Shown here piece after piece: positions 20,209 to 33,469 of a stretch of DNA of 64,000 nucleotides. A program made the translations under genes and the position numbers. Under the pieces are notes generated by a model. That model ran no database searches and was not told the origin of the DNA. It worked only from the letters and a program-made list of their open reading frames with translations. Numbering within the stretch: the first letter of the stretch is position 1; each line of letters starts with the position of its first letter. The stretch comes from Baylisascaris procyonis (taxonomy: Eukaryota > Nematoda > Chromadorea > Rhabditida > Ascarididae): NCBI GenBank assembly GCA_037389465.1, contig JAZARR010000197.1, positions 7,589,501-7,653,500 on the forward strand, read 5' to 3'.

Positions 20209-22239
20209 GCGCGGGCAATAGCATACCTCATGACATCGGTATATGTAATGCAAGCGAATTACTTTCTCTATGGGGCATAATTTCACGTTTTTCATTTTTT
20301 CTCCTGTGTAACTATGCGGATCAGGGCAGTGGGTTAGGGGAGACCGCCTCGGTTGCGGTGAGTATTGTCACTCATTGCGAGTTGTATAGCGAGGGCCGAA
20401 TTCGCGAGTGCGTCTTGTAGTACTTCGCTTGTTGTCGTTGCGGGCGCAGAATGCGTGAGTCTGTTATCCTCTATCTTTTTCTCCTACTTTCCTTCGCGTA
20501 AACTGGGGAAAGGTGTGACTCTGAAGGGATGTCAGCCTACGTTGTTGCCCAGAGGCACAAGTTATCTAGTGTGATATTTCAACTCAGGGGGATGCATTTT
20601 GATCCGGTTTTTTGCGTGTAACGTCCTAATAGACCGGAAAAAGTGTTCTTTTTTTGGTTTATGTGGAAAATGCTGGTGTAGCACCAGAGAAAATGATGCA
20701 CACTTCATTACAATTTTACGCCCATTTTGGGAAATTCGAATGCGAACCACTTTGAATGCTGCATCAATGAAGTCAGTAGACGGTGAAAAATATCCGAAGA
20801 ATATGCGGAAGACCGCATGTAAAAACGTTTTCGGAATTGTTAAACATCGAAATCGACGTGGCCAATATTTCTAATCTCTTGCTTTTATATATTTTCGGTG
20901 TTATAAAAATGTTTGACTGGTGCAACAAAAAGAGAACACAAATGTTTGTAATACTTTGCCGGATTTGTTTTAATTATCTTATCGCCATCATTTTCTTTCA
21001 CACCATAGGAGCAGGAAATGCGTCGTAAAAGAATTGGTTTTGTTCACTTAACGAAGGTACTTTATTCCCACTGTATGGGGCCTTTTAAAACAATTTCGGT
21101 ATAAGCACTGAAATTTACTTATGTAATCGCGATTCCAAAAAAATTAATTTTGGCACTATTAAACCCTAGTGAAAAAGTGTGGGATGAGGTGGGGACGTGT
21201 GGAAAAGCTTAGACCACTTCAACGATACGTTTCTTAAGCTTGCCTTCTATTCGAATTTTCGCTGATCGTACATAACACATAGAATGAGGTAAAATGAATC
21301 AAAAATCGAGAAAGTGCGCTGCAGCAATATTTTCCTACATTCAGAATTCCATAGTTTCGCTTAACAAAAAGAAAAAAACCGCCTACCGCATCTTCCACAC
21401 TTTAAGAATGTAAATTTTCACATCACATTTTTAGAATTATCATATCATTGAGTAAAGCAAAACATTACGAACGGATTTTTGCTTATTGTAGCAGTTATTT
21501 CGATAGCAAGAAATGACGTTTATTATTTGCATTTATTACCTCAATTGTATTCACAATTAGGTACAGAAGCATTTAGCTCGATTAATTTGAAATGTTTAGG
21601 TGATGGAAGTAGTGGTATACATCCAACAAATTTCTTCTGACTAATTATCACCTCAAGCGACCGCAGCTTCCTGAAATTGTCTGCGATTCAATATGTACCA
21701 GTTTAATAGTGATAAGCTCGTGACACAATATCATCAAATTATCAATAATAATGTGAAGTTCAGTTCATCAATGGTAATATTAGACAGTCATTCACAATCC
21801 TATAAAACGTATTGAAATAAAAGCCTAGCTCAAAGAATAAAGAAACTTCAAGGCGATTTAAATGTGATCACATGAGCGACTGATAATCCTTTCAATCGCA
21901 AATAATCTCCATAAAATTCACTCCAAAACTTCTGCCAAGAGTTTCAAGCATCAAGTCGGCTTTATATGACTCGACCAATTATTTATCGTTCTAAAAATTG
22001 GCAAACTATATAAAAAAATTTCACGTGTACTATCTATATCTCTTTCACAGAATAAGTGACCTATTCTAAAGTACTATCTTATCTTCTGTTATCTTATCAC
22101 CGATCTGGAATATTTGGGACCAATATCTCTTTAAAAAATTACGGAACAAGTGATGTACTACTGTCTCATCAGTCTCACGCGCCCACCGGAGTGTCGTATA
22201 ACGTATGCACATGAACTGACGGGAGTTCATAACACTAGC

Positions 22240-22349
22240 TTGATGACTAGTGAAAACGTCCGCGGTAGCTCAGTGGTAGAGCACTCGTCCGGCAAGCGAG
22301 AGATCGCGTGTTCGTCCCCGTCTGCGGACAAGTTTTCATTGGTCATCAA
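22240..22349 (+). ncRNA. Extended hairpin around tRNA-like core, unit 2
   Basis: Same arms as in unit 1 with no change in either arm. Confidence 0.55.
22259..22329 (+). tRNA. tRNA-Ala-like sequence, unit 2 copy
   Basis: Base-for-base copy of 7034-7104, with the same C33, GGC anticodon and B-box mismatch. Confidence 0.55.
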
Positions 22350-22972
22350 AAACACTCATTATCATTCTCACTCTGAGCCGGACTTCAGTTGACTCAAAAC
22401 TCAAAAACATCCAACATACAAATTCAACTTGTAGTGCGAAATTATCCAAAATTAAAGCATCGGTGACGTCGAACCAATCCGACACTAGCTTTGTAGTGCA
22501 TGATGGAGATTTTCTAGTTCATCTACTTTGCTTCTGGTATGTACATACTTAAGGCACTACTTGAAGAGTGTTGCTAAGCATAGTTTCAGGATTGAAAGTT
22601 GGTAGCAAGCGTCCATCGGGTGATCCACCCAGAGAGTGCCATAGAGACAGAGAGAAAGTATTTTGTTCGCTATTGTATTATTCCGATGTGACAATTCGAC
22701 AAATTTTGGGCACAGATAACTGAAACTGTAAAAGTGCATAGTAAATAATGTTGCAAAATTTGAATTTTCGGCGCTGATAAGAGTTTTCCAGAGCATCTTG
22801 AGCTCAATCGCTCGAAGGAGATGCAGCTATAATCATAATCTAAAACATCTGCAGACTGCAATTTACTTCTTACAATACGGTTGTAATAGAAAAATGCCTA
22901 ATACATTCACATCGTCCACTCCCGGTTCAAAAACATCATATATACGAAATCATGTGCCTCCATAGCGCTTAC

Positions 22973-23182
22973 TTTTCGGAAATTCCAACTGCGCTGTTGT
23001 CAAACTGTAGGCGGCCGTGGTCGTTGTAGCAACACTGCTTGTTTCTGATGTATTGCTTTTCATAGAACTTAACGTGATATCGCTTGTTTCAGTGACGTGG
23101 ACAGTTGAACTGACATTGTCCGTTGTTAGCAACCCTATTTCGTTCGGCTGATAGGTTCTGCTATCGTCAGGTACACTTTCAC
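22973..23182 (-). CDS. Mucin-like exon A, unit 2
   Basis: Identical exon and splice sites to 7748-7957. Confidence 0.5.
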
Positions 23183-23891
23183 CTATAAAGTATATTTCGT
23201 AGTCAAATTAGCTTCGCGATAAGTTCCCACAATTAAATAACGTCTACCGTTTTGATGAATCACATGACAGAGATGAATTTCATAATGCTAATTTATGATA
23301 ACACCAATTTCCAAAGTCAGTAAAGACTCCCTTTTCGGAAATTTTTGCACCTTTAGAAAAAGTGTGAATTATGTCGAAAAAATTGCGAACAGAAATAGCG
23401 ATAAACTGAAATATCTTTCTAATTTCACTCATATTGGACGGATCACAAAGTGTTGATACAATACGCCTACACTACAGCAGTATGGGACGTTATGAAACTA
23501 CAAGCATTATTTAAGTTTGCTAGCCATTATAATAATATACAGACAGGGTTGCGAACTGTCTTAGTGATGAATAAAAATTTCTTTTTAAATTATAGAACGG
23601 TGACTGTTCTTTTTTCGAACAATTATCACTTGAGAAATTCATTTCCAATAAATATTAAAATTGTAGAAATCGATAGAAGACAAGAGATGTAACACTTGAT
23701 TTTTCTCCAATAAGATGAAGTGTCTTGTAAATCGTCGCCTTGCGAGGGCTTTTATCGTGAATGCCTTTTCGTAAAAGTGGGCAATTCTCACATTTGAATA
23801 AAAGAAGAGAAATGAAAATAGACAACGATGACGCGATTGGAGGAATCACTTATATAGTTTGGCAAGAGTTTGGTCTCTTTATGATATTTAC

Positions 23892-24204
23892 TTTTAGTTT
23901 CGTTCAGTAGTACGTTTGATTTGGAAGCTGTTGTTTTTTTTTTTTTGAGGATCGGTTATGGCTGTTGTAAGCAGATTGGCTTCGTTTGATCTTGTTTTGG
24001 ATTCTGGAACCGTTGTTGCACAAGTCTCGGTCATGGTCGTTGTTCTATGCAGATTGGCTTCGCTCGTTGCTGGTTTAGATTCTGCAACTGTTGAAGTACT
24101 AGCATTGGTTGGGGTCGTTGGCTTGCTAATTCCGCTTGTAAACCCATTAGCGCTAGTCGTGTTTTCTTCGTTCCTAAGGGTGCTTTCAATAACTCTATCG
24201 TCAC
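23892..24204 (-). CDS. Mucin-like exon B, unit 2 (13-A run)
   Basis: The A run has 13 bases (23934-23946) instead of 14, so this copy is off frame in a different way from unit 1. A Ser to Leu difference lies in the Thr-rich modules read in the alternative frame. Confidence 0.45.
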
Positions 24205-24579
24205 CTGCAAAGCAAAGCCTTTATCTACTAGATGAAGAGAGATAATACGAAATTCAACCATCAAACGATACCAACTTAGGTAGTTTCGTTTATATACATA
24301 TAAAGTCAAGGATGTGTGATTAGTCAGAATCACCGTGGATTAATGCAAAACCCGCACAATAATTGTCTATTCTTGCGAATTTTCGGCTCTACTTTCTATT
24401 CCGCTCTACTTTCTATTGAATTTTCGGCTCTACTTTCTATTGAATTCTTGGCATTTGTTTTCACGCGGTGCGGTCGTGCCGGCTGTATTTCTCAATCGGC
24501 TGAGGAACTCGTTGGAGCAATTTGTTTGCGACTGTTTATTTTCTTCTGCTAACAACGTGTACGTAGACTATTCTTTCTG

Positions 24580-25422
24580 ATGGTACATAACGACGTGAAA
24601 TCGGATCTGACTGGAAAAAGAAAGAAGCCTAAGAAACCAATCGTACTGGGCGGCCAACCAACCCGTCGTGAAGACAGTCAGCCCGCTTCTGAGAGAGGTA
24701 CCGCAAATTACTCGGAAATGGCTCTAAGTATTGACAAAACGCTTCAGCTTAAGATGGCGAAGATGATCAACGACGCAGTTGTGGTTGCACTGGGCGCAAT
24801 AACTGAACGATTCACGAAGGCGCTCACTGAGACTTTACAACCGATTATGCTGACCTTGTCAGATATCATCAAAGAGCTTACGAGAATCAAAGCTGAGGCC
24901 GTTACATCGTCATCTGCCGCCGGTGACCAATCTCCGCATGCTGTCCCGGCGGCAAAACATCAGGTACTCACTTCTGAAGTTGTCGTTTTGGGCTTATCGG
25001 AGCAATCCGACCACCCACCTCATGCGCGTAGAGAAATCGACAAAGAAGCAATCCTTCGATTGTTGGACGAGCTCAATGTGGACGCTGTCCCGACACAGGT
25101 CTACCGAATGGGAACATATACGAGCGGACGCCAGCGATCGATCAAACTAATCTTTGACAATTCTCATGATCCTATCCAAATTCTTCGGAACGCGCATAAA
25201 TTGAAAACCAAAGCCAATTTCAAGTCTGTTTATGTGCGTCCCTCCTACAGCTCCGAGTTACGCGCGGAGCTGCGCGAGTCACGCAAAAATGACCCCACTG
25301 CGGTCATTTACCGTGGAAAGGTGATGAGCAGGAGTCAGATCCCGAAGAATAGAGGACATGGTATGGCAGAGAAAGCAGAAATAAGGTCCAGTCAGAGCCA
25401 AAATTTTCAACAACAGCGCTGA
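24580..25422 (+). CDS. CR1 ORF1, open (280 residues), unit 2
   Basis: ORF1 proteins of LINEs bind the element RNA. Visible parts: a basic N-terminus (GKRKKPKKP at 12-20), a helical, probably oligomerising region (about 45-105), a Ser/Ala linker, and a C-terminal domain from about 130 to 255. That last part contains VVLGLSE, a charged helix (REIDKEAILRLLDEL), VYRMG, IKLIFD, ILRNAHKLK and VYVRPSYSSELRAEL, which resembles ORF1 C-terminal domains of nematode CR1 elements. The open frame alone does not imply activity because ORF2 is broken. Confidence 0.8.
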   Translation: MVHNDVKSDLTGKRKKPKKPIVLGGQPTRREDSQPASERGTANYSEMALSIDKTLQLKMAKMINDAVVVALGAITERFTKALTETLQPIMLTLSDIIKELTRIKAEAVTSSSAAGDQSPHAVPAAKHQVLTSEVVVLGLSEQSDHPPHARREIDKEAILRLLDELNVDAVPTQVYRMGTYTSGRQRSIKLIFDNSHDPIQILRNAHKLKTKANFKSVYVRPSYSSELRAELRESRKNDPTAVIYRGKVMSRSQIPKNRGHGMAEKAEIRSSQSQNFQQQR

Positions 25423-25526
25423 TGTCAGCGCACGCTCCAGCCTCAGCCTCTCATTAACCTTTCCCCATCTCTTCCCAACTAACACAAATCACCTCTGAGC
25501 CAGCTCCACCACGTAACAAATTCCTA

Positions 25527-27637
25527 AGATGTACATACTTCAATGCTCGCTCTATCATGAATAAGTTAAGCTCTTTAAATGTTTTACGTGAATTCGATTC
25601 TCCTGATATTGTTGTCCTAAGTGAAACCTGGCTAAACGAAGACGACTCTGACTCTCTGTTAAGTCTGCATTCTTCGTACAATGTGCACAGATGTGACCGA
25701 ATCTCGGGAGCTAACGGTGGTGGTGTTGCAATTTTGGCCAAAAAGCAAATTTCTTACGTAGGCATAAAGTCAAAGGCATTTAAATTCCTTTGTGAGGCCT
25801 TGTTCGTTGATTTCATTGATAGAAGTGGCTTCTGCTTTCGCCTAATTGCAGTTTACCGACGGCCCGGTATAAACACGGAAGAATCCACCGAATTGCTGGA
25901 GAAAGTTTCTGAGTTGTGCGCAGTCGAATATCCATCGGTTGTTGTTGGCGACTTCAATTATCCGCTGACCTCCAAGGAGTACGACACGCACTCGACGCCT
26001 TAAAATATTTGCGCCTTAAAATCTGAAAGTAATTTCATCATTACACGTGACCAACAAAAATCTGAGATGTTTGCAAACTACTTCTCCGAAGTATTCATCA
26101 ATGACGATAACGAGATACCTGCTTTCCCGGTAAGATGCGATAAAAAACTTAATTGGGTTTCTCTTGACTCTGATGTGGTCAGTGCAGCTATTACAAAGCT
26201 CAGTGATAAGATTTCTTTGACCCCAGACTCGGTACCTTCGTACTTTATAAAGCGAACCCTTCATGGTTTATGTTACTCACTTTCTTATATATTTAAACAC
26301 AGTTTGGTTACTGGTTCCATATCATCAAAATGGAAGACTGCTATTGTGACGCCTGTATAAAAAAAGGGTCCAGCGAACAGGGTACATAATTATCGCCCCA
26401 TTAGACTAACTTCATCAATATGTAAAGTCCTGGAAATTATCATAAAAGAAAATATAATGTCCCATTTCGATTCAAACGCTTTGATTAGCCCTGCTCAGTA
26501 TGGTTTCCTGCCACGAAAGTCCACGCTCTCACAGCTGATATCTTGCTTCCATGACTGGCGCTCTGCGGTGAATAAAAACCAGCAGGTCGAGGTGGTTTAT
26601 ATTGACTATGCTGAAGCATTTGATACTGTCTGCCATCAAAAACTGTTGATCAAACTTAAAGGTTATGGGATATCTGGTGAACTTTTGAAATGGCTAAAAT
26701 CATTTCTCTCACAGCGAGAATTTAGCGCAAAAATTGGCCCATGCTATTCACAGCCCCGAGTTATTACTAGCGGAGTTCCACAAGGGAGTATACTTGGCCC
26801 TCTACTCTTTCTCATTTATGTAAACGATTTATCTGATGGTTTGTCGAGTACGTGCCGATTGTTTGCGGACGACCTTAAGATTTATCGCTCACTCAACAAT
26901 CTTGCTGCAGATTCTCACGAACTCCAGAATGATCTTATATATCTAGAGCGCTGGTCGCAAACATGGCAGTTGCGTATATCAGAAGAAAAAAGTAGCCTCT
27001 TCCATATAAACTCTCAACATGAGTGTCCCCTGCGTCTAAACGGGAACAAGCTTTGCGACCAAAACGTAATCAGGGGCCTTGGGATATTTATAGTTCGAAC
27101 TTAAAATGGACTTTTCACTGTACCGTAACAGCCAGAAAAGCCTCACGAGTAGCCAACTGTATACTACGCTCACTGGAACATCCGTGCATCGAACATTACA
27201 GACTTCCTTTTATTGTCTATTGTCGCTCTCTTCTTGAATATGGTACCCAGATACGGTCACCATATGCTCACAAGGATGCTGATATGATTGAAAATGTGCA
27301 AAGGCGATACACAAAATCCGCCTTTCGTAAGGCCTTTCCAAATTCTCTCATTCCCTCGTACCCTGAACGACTGCGGATTTTTGGCCTAACAAGTTTGAAA
27401 TACCGCAGAATTGAATTTGACCTTCACTTATGCTTTAAGATAGTGAAAGGGTGCTGCGATATTCCGTTCGAGAACGTGTTTGCATACACCCGCTTCAACA
27501 CACGTTCCAGATTTCATCGTTTTCAATTACAACGAAAGTTTTCGGCCACAACGGGTCTACTAAATTCGTTTTCCTCTCGAGTCATCCGACTATGGAATCA
27601 ACTACCACCTGACATTGTTGAACCTCGATGGTATTAA
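25527..27637 (+). pseudogene. CR1 ORF2 remnant, unit 2
   Basis: Same internal deletion, TAA after VTPV and late frame change as in unit 1. Confidence 0.87.
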
Positions 27638-28414
27638 ATCAAAATTATCCCAATTCGACTTATCGTCCTTGAGGGGCGCAGATGGCCAGCCCTTATCTGA
27701 CTAATGAATGCTTCGTCTTACCTTGGCCATGTTGCCAGTGTTACTTCAGTGACGCTGCTTGAATACATTCACTTCTGATCTTCCTCTTCTCTCAGCTTTC
27801 TTTTCTGATCGGTGTTTTCATTTGCCCAGAACCCTTTGTCATTATCGTCAATGCAACTCTTTACATACTATGTGTGTCTCTTTATTTCTCAATAAAGCCG
27901 TTCGTTCGTTCGTTCGTTCGTTCGTTCCTTTCGTTTTCTAGTACAGTTTCGCATTTATTCGGTTTAGACGTGGTGAATCAACGAGAAATAATCGTGGGGA
28001 CGACATAATTTGAAGAATGCAATAAAAGCTTTCGTAATCAGTGCGCAATGCCGTGTACCATAAAACATTCTCAGCGCCAATCCACAACAGCGTTTAAAAC
28101 CACGTGGAGTGAATACTAACTTCGTCTATTCCTTCGCTTCACGCCTCCTTGGAACCGTACGATCTGTTAGGGTAAAATGCTTTATTAGCAGTCGCTGGTG
28201 GATGGCAATATCTTACCGATTGGATGGTTCATTTGTGTTGTTCCGAGAAGTTCAGCAGAAAAGCACAGAAGAAACTAAAGGAAAGCTTTGATCAACCGCA
28301 TACCGTATCGCCTCAAGTATACTGCAACAAAGACTTCAGGAGAGCGCCGTATTCATGGTTGTGGGCAACGTTGAGATCGCGTCGTTGTTTTCACGAATCG
28401 CGCCTTCTCCTTCC

Positions 28415-28798
28415 ATATACGCACGTATTATAAACCTATATCTGTATACATGTACGCATATATGTTGTATACATATAAACTGCACACATGTCATTATATA
28501 TGCAATACCATTTATGCATATGCACAACGCTGACACTTCACATACTACAACAAATTACACACTTCATATAATAAGACAAATTACTCCTGTACGTAATATT
28601 GTTTATAATGAGGGAGGAGTTATCGTCCCTCCAAAAATTCAGGACGTCTTCCGGTTGCTCTGTGTTGGAATCTCATTGAATATGGTGATCTCATGTCGAA
28701 ATACTATGTATGTCTCTTGATGAAGCGGCATTCTCCATTTTAATATGCTGTTAAATGCTTCACTGCAGAATTACATTTAGACGACCACGTACGTCTCA
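28415..28798 (+). repeat. Intra-unit repeat copy A, unit 2
   Basis: Copy of 13190-13573; partner copy B at 32946-33469. Confidence 0.7.
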
Positions 28799-28981
28799 TC
28801 CTGACGCACATCATCGACGGGAAGTTGTTCTGAAACGAACCCAATATCGTCTGGACTTTAAGGGGGCTAGGGAGTTGGGGGGACAAGGTATGCGTTTTCA
28901 GAATGCACATAACAAGCCAATACGTTGCATTAATGTTGAACAGTGGAGAATTGTACTAGAAGAAGCACCTTCAGAACGTAC

Positions 28982-29174
28982 CTTTCCGTTCAGTCCTGCC
29001 TGAACGAGGCAAACAAATTGCATATTCGACACGACGACTGTGTATGCCTGTTCTTGCGTGCGTGTTTCCGTCCACCATCCTGCGCACCTATCTGAATATT
29101 GAATTGGGATTCGGTTGGTCGAGTTGCTGCCAATCACTTTGCCAACCGAAGGCGCACGTTTAGTTACAGTTGAC
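28982..29174 (-). CDS. Candidate internal exon, unit 2
   Basis: Identical frame and splice sites to 13757-13949. Confidence 0.3.
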
Positions 29175-29722
29175 CTAACGGTAGTTGGTTTAATTTTCTC
29201 ATCGGCAAGCAGTACTACGAGCTGGGTGACGTAGTCAATGTGTGGTCACTTATCTGCCAGCATTCTTGTTTCTTTAAGAAAATCTTACCAACTTGTTTCT
29301 TAATATTGAGTACATCCCAGTCGGTAATCCCAAAAGGTGAGAATAAACTTTTGTATCTCCGTCATCCTGCATTCGATGTTTCTGAGCAGTAGAATCCATT
29401 GCTCACCTCGCAGAGAAATCACCTGTGTCTCGTTGTCTCGTCCAGACGCTCCTAGTGCCCTCGATAATCTACTACTGCCCCCGTTCACTAATCCCATCCT
29501 GAATGAAATTTGCTTTTGAGCAATATGAGACCATCATAAGGATAAAGTTAGCACGCACATTCTATCGCTCGTCTAAGTTGCAGTAACTCACAAAGAATGT
29601 GATGAATAGTAACGAAATTGCTGTATAGTAGGGGTCATTTTGTGTTGTGCGTTATATCCGTCAAGTTTCTTTTATTTCCCGCGTGGGGAACTGCTAGACA
29701 AGTGAGCTAGTGAAAGGTCTAG

Positions 29723-30207
29723 GTGAGCTTATTCCTACGCGAATACATGCATACGAAGAAGACGATCCAAAAAACAGTTGCCCACCACACTGAGTACCTG
29801 ATCAGCAAAGTGCAGTCAACTGCTTCCGTGCAGAGCAAGGGAAAGGACGATCGCATATCACATCAAAGTCTCTACGAATGCCTTAGCGATCTCAAGGCAC
29901 AACAAACTGTCCATGAATGACTTAAGGCTAAACTTGGAGCGTATAAGGAGAGCGTACTTGCTTAGAAGGAGCCATTGTTCCTTTCGGTGTTCCATATGGG
30001 GTGAAGCCGCAGCGGATGCGCAAACGCTGGGGCGCAATTTCAGGTGTAGGCGAACGCTGCCCTCCCGTTGGGCTCTTCGCAGCATGGAAGTTTTTATCGA
30101 AGAATATCGAAGACTTTATTACAAAAAGTAAACCCGACACACTTCCAAAGGTTAGCCTAAACTCGATCCGAACCTCAACCATGACTGCGGCTGCTATCGG
30201 AATCTAG
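29723..30207 (+). pseudogene. Decayed coding segment, unit 2
   Basis: Carries the same two stops and frame change as 14498-14982. Confidence 0.4.
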
Positions 30208-30299
30208 CCCGACGTATTATCATCTCGTCATACGTTTCATCTGGTTGCTGCTGCAATCATTTAATCCGACCACTTCGCGAAGCGCTTAAACGTATTCAG

Positions 30300-30562
30300 G
30301 TGAAAAAGAGCTATTGGTGAAATTTATCACCACACAGTCTCAGAATAGCATACTTTTCAATGGGATTGACCGCTGTTCTGATTCTGAATTAAGAAATCTA
30401 TTTTTAGGCAAGCATATCACCATTAAAACAACAAAATTAGCACTGAAATTTAACGACTTGCTATTTTCTAATCATTGGGAACAAATGCAACGAATCATAT
30501 TGAAATTGACCGAGTCCAAAAGGCTCGTCGTATACTATGCGCTCTATCAGGCAATTCAATAG
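30300..30562 (+). CDS. Candidate terminal exon, unit 2
   Basis: Identical to 15075-15337, including the acceptor. Confidence 0.35.
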
Positions 30563-31089
30563 CTGTAACCCTCTAAGCTCAGATGATGAAATTTGATGAG
30601 AATTAAACTGGCGACAGATAGTTGGCGACTAGTTAAATCTGTTTATTGACCAGCACAGGGATATGAAAAATGTGCGTCAAAAAGCGGTCATGCACAATAT
30701 CAAGCATTCATCTACAAATTTTTTAAAAAAATCTTCAGTTTTTTCGAGGTTTTTGTGAATGGTTTATCAACGGATGGCCAAAAATGGCGCAACCCTTATC
30801 GTCACACACTCTTTACAAAAAGTACAAATCGTTGATGTTGATCTTAACTCGTACCAAACAAGGTCTTTCAGAGCACTTTTGAGACACTAAATCCAGCAAA
30901 AGCCTTCCGTCTGCTAACGTTGGCAGATGACGCGTCAGTTCTCGACGGTGTGTATTTCATATTCAACAATGCTACACGAATTAAAATTCATATGAAGGGT
31001 TTGTGCCCTTCTATAGTTCATTGATGTACTTTTAATCAGATTATTCGTTTTCACGGGATAGATTTGAGAGAAAAAATCGTGTTAAGGAT

Positions 31090-31165
31090 AGATAAAAGGC
31101 TGCAGCGACTGGCTACGATCAGTTCGCATCTCATATCCAGCAACGGTGAGTGATTGCTTATCATT
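31090..31165 (+). promoter_or_regulatory. Putative SXC gene promoter, unit 2
   Basis: AGATAAAAG box, initiator-like TCAGTTC and CTTATCA are retained unchanged. Confidence 0.45.
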
Positions 31166-31876
31166 TTGCTATTTGAGGGTGCAGTGTCTTATGGTTTCGT
31201 CTCACGAAATTTCCTTAGCACCTCTCTCTTAATCGCCCCATTGCCACCAAAATCAGCATTTCATTTGTTCATGTAGGAATGCTTTATTTCTGAAGCACAG
31301 TTAAGTGCACCTTAGGGTAAGGTTCAAACAAAAACATAGACGAAAGGAGAATCGTTGTACACGCTGTTCCCTTGAACTGCATGAAAAACACGCATCACGT
31401 TCAATATCAGAATATGAAAATGTTTCAAAGCATAGGGCATGGGAACGTGAAATTATGTTCATAATAGATTCGCTAACTTACTTCATTTACATTGCTCATT
31501 CCAATCAACAAACCATTAATCACAAATGAATGTCCCTTTATATCGCTTCCATGCCCACTTGAGAAAAAGTACAAGGTCGCGTGGAGGTTGGGCTTCATGC
31601 ACGTCTCCTGCCCATCGGATTCTGACGATTCGATTCACCATTGTTCCATTCAAGAGGAGGGTTGGGAATTCCTCCACCGCCATTTTTTTCCATTGAGAAT
31701 GGCGAGCTGAGTGCTTTTGCAAATCTTTCGCATATTCATTTTTCAGCACTTCGTTCAAGGAAAAAAGTATTTCTGGGAGATTTTACGTACGGCTGAATAA
31801 CTTAGATAATTCGTTTTTGTCAGGTAGGAGGGAGGGAAACGCACATATCGTGTCAGCTCAAACAGCTATTTTTTAG
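31121..31876 (+). other. Leader exon and intron of SXC gene, unit 2
   Basis: Donor at 31146 and acceptor ending at 31876, as in unit 1. Confidence 0.45.
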
Positions 31877-32341
31877 ATGAAAGCAGCCATAATAATTGCG
31901 GTTTTGTGCTACGTCGCTACGAAGGCATCCGCAAATCAAGGAAATCAAGGAAATCAAACAAATACAACAGCAGCAACCGTGGCTCCGAATACAACAACTA
32001 TAGCACCATGCGTTGACGATGCGAATAATTGCCTCCAGCTTGCGGCATACTGCACCTCGTCAACATACAAGCCGGTAATGTTAATGAGGTGCCCAAAAAC
32101 ATGCGGTGTCTGTAACTGTGCCGACAGCGCTACCAACTGTGCTCAGCTGTCTCACCTATGCAGCGATCCTAGTTTCGCATACACCATGATCACGAGATGC
32201 ATGAAGACGTGCAACCTGTGTGCAGGCGGAACGTGCGCTGACAGTGCTAATAATTGCGCCTCGTTGTCCAATCTATGCAATGATCCGACGTTCAAACCTA
32301 CTATGCAAAGTAGGTGCAAAAAGACATGCAATTTTTGTTGA
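31877..32341 (+). CDS. Secreted triple ShK/SXC-domain protein, unit 2
   Basis: Encodes the same 154 residues as the unit 1 copy; all 18 cysteines are retained and no lesion is present. Confidence 0.9.
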   Translation: MKAAIIIAVLCYVATKASANQGNQGNQTNTTAATVAPNTTTIAPCVDDANNCLQLAAYCTSSTYKPVMLMRCPKTCGVCNCADSATNCAQLSHLCSDPSFAYTMITRCMKTCNLCAGGTCADSANNCASLSNLCNDPTFKPTMQSRCKKTCNFC

Positions 32342-32945
32342 ACGGCCTAATATGCACATTTCCTGCGCGAAATATACTCTTGCTGTTCTCTTTGCACTCT
32401 TCTATTCTCTGTATCCCTTCAATGACACATGCTTGACTATTGCGTTGTAATGTTGGCAAGTAAACGAACTTCTCCTTCATGTCTATGTTTTGCTTGAGAC
32501 ATGGAACGTTGTCTACTGGCTCTGTGGGGAAACAGGAAACCTTTCACATAGTGATAATTTACGCTTAATTGCAAAACCACTTAATTTTATCATCATTACT
32601 TTAAAAAAAAACTATATGATTTATTGTTACGGTCAATAATTGTTCTGTTTGCTGGCATTTCACATCTGAAGTTTTATGTACCTTGGGCGATTTGAATTAG
32701 TAGTACACATCGTGAAGCGATCGTAGCTATTCCTTCAGTGCATCACATTTATAGTTACTGATGCTAGAATTATTTGGTGGCACAAGTTCGATCCCTTCAC
32801 TCAGATTGATGGGAATATTAGTCGATGTTTTCGAGGATTGCAATCCGTTAAACAACAGCTGAAACTGCCTGAAAAAGATATACATACGGCGTGATTCAAA
32901 GGATGTCCTGCGGTGGGTTCACAAATGGTCGATCAATTTTGGAGG

Positions 32946-33469
32946 AAAAAACTGCATATACGCAGACATTATATACGTATACGTGTAGACATATACGTTT
33001 ATATGTTGTGGGTGCATACAAATTGCAGATACGTATCACTATATATGGTACATTATTTGCATAATACATACAAATTGCAAATACGTATCACTATATATGG
33101 TACATTATTTGCATAATACCATTTATGCGTTTGTGTACAACAATGGCACTTCATATACTACGACAGATTTTTGTTATAAATAACATTTTTGGAGTTTCAT
33201 GATGGAGGAGGAATTGCGTTCTTCACAAAAATTTACACAGGGACGTCCTCCGGTTGCAGTAAGTTGAAGCCTCCTTGAATACGGCGGTCTCGCGTTGAGG
33301 TACTGCAGTAGATGTCATTATAAAACCTGCAATAAACTGAGATTGCGAAGAAGAGTGAGGTATCCGGTGTATGATAAAGCCTCCTAGAGAGGTGGCACCC
33401 TCCATTTTAATATGCTAATAAATGCTCCATTGCAAAATTACATGTCAGATGGTCACGTACATCTCATGG
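32946..33469 (+). repeat. Intra-unit repeat copy B, unit 2
   Basis: Copy of 17720-18243; contains the 52 bp duplication at 33015-33118. Confidence 0.7.

Larger units (their letters stand above)
24377..27927 (+). mobile_element. CR1-clade LINE, defective (unit 2)
   Basis: Same body, deletion and tail as in unit 1, but ORF1 is open. AATAAA lies at 27891 and (GTTC)n at 27899-27927. Confidence 0.85.
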
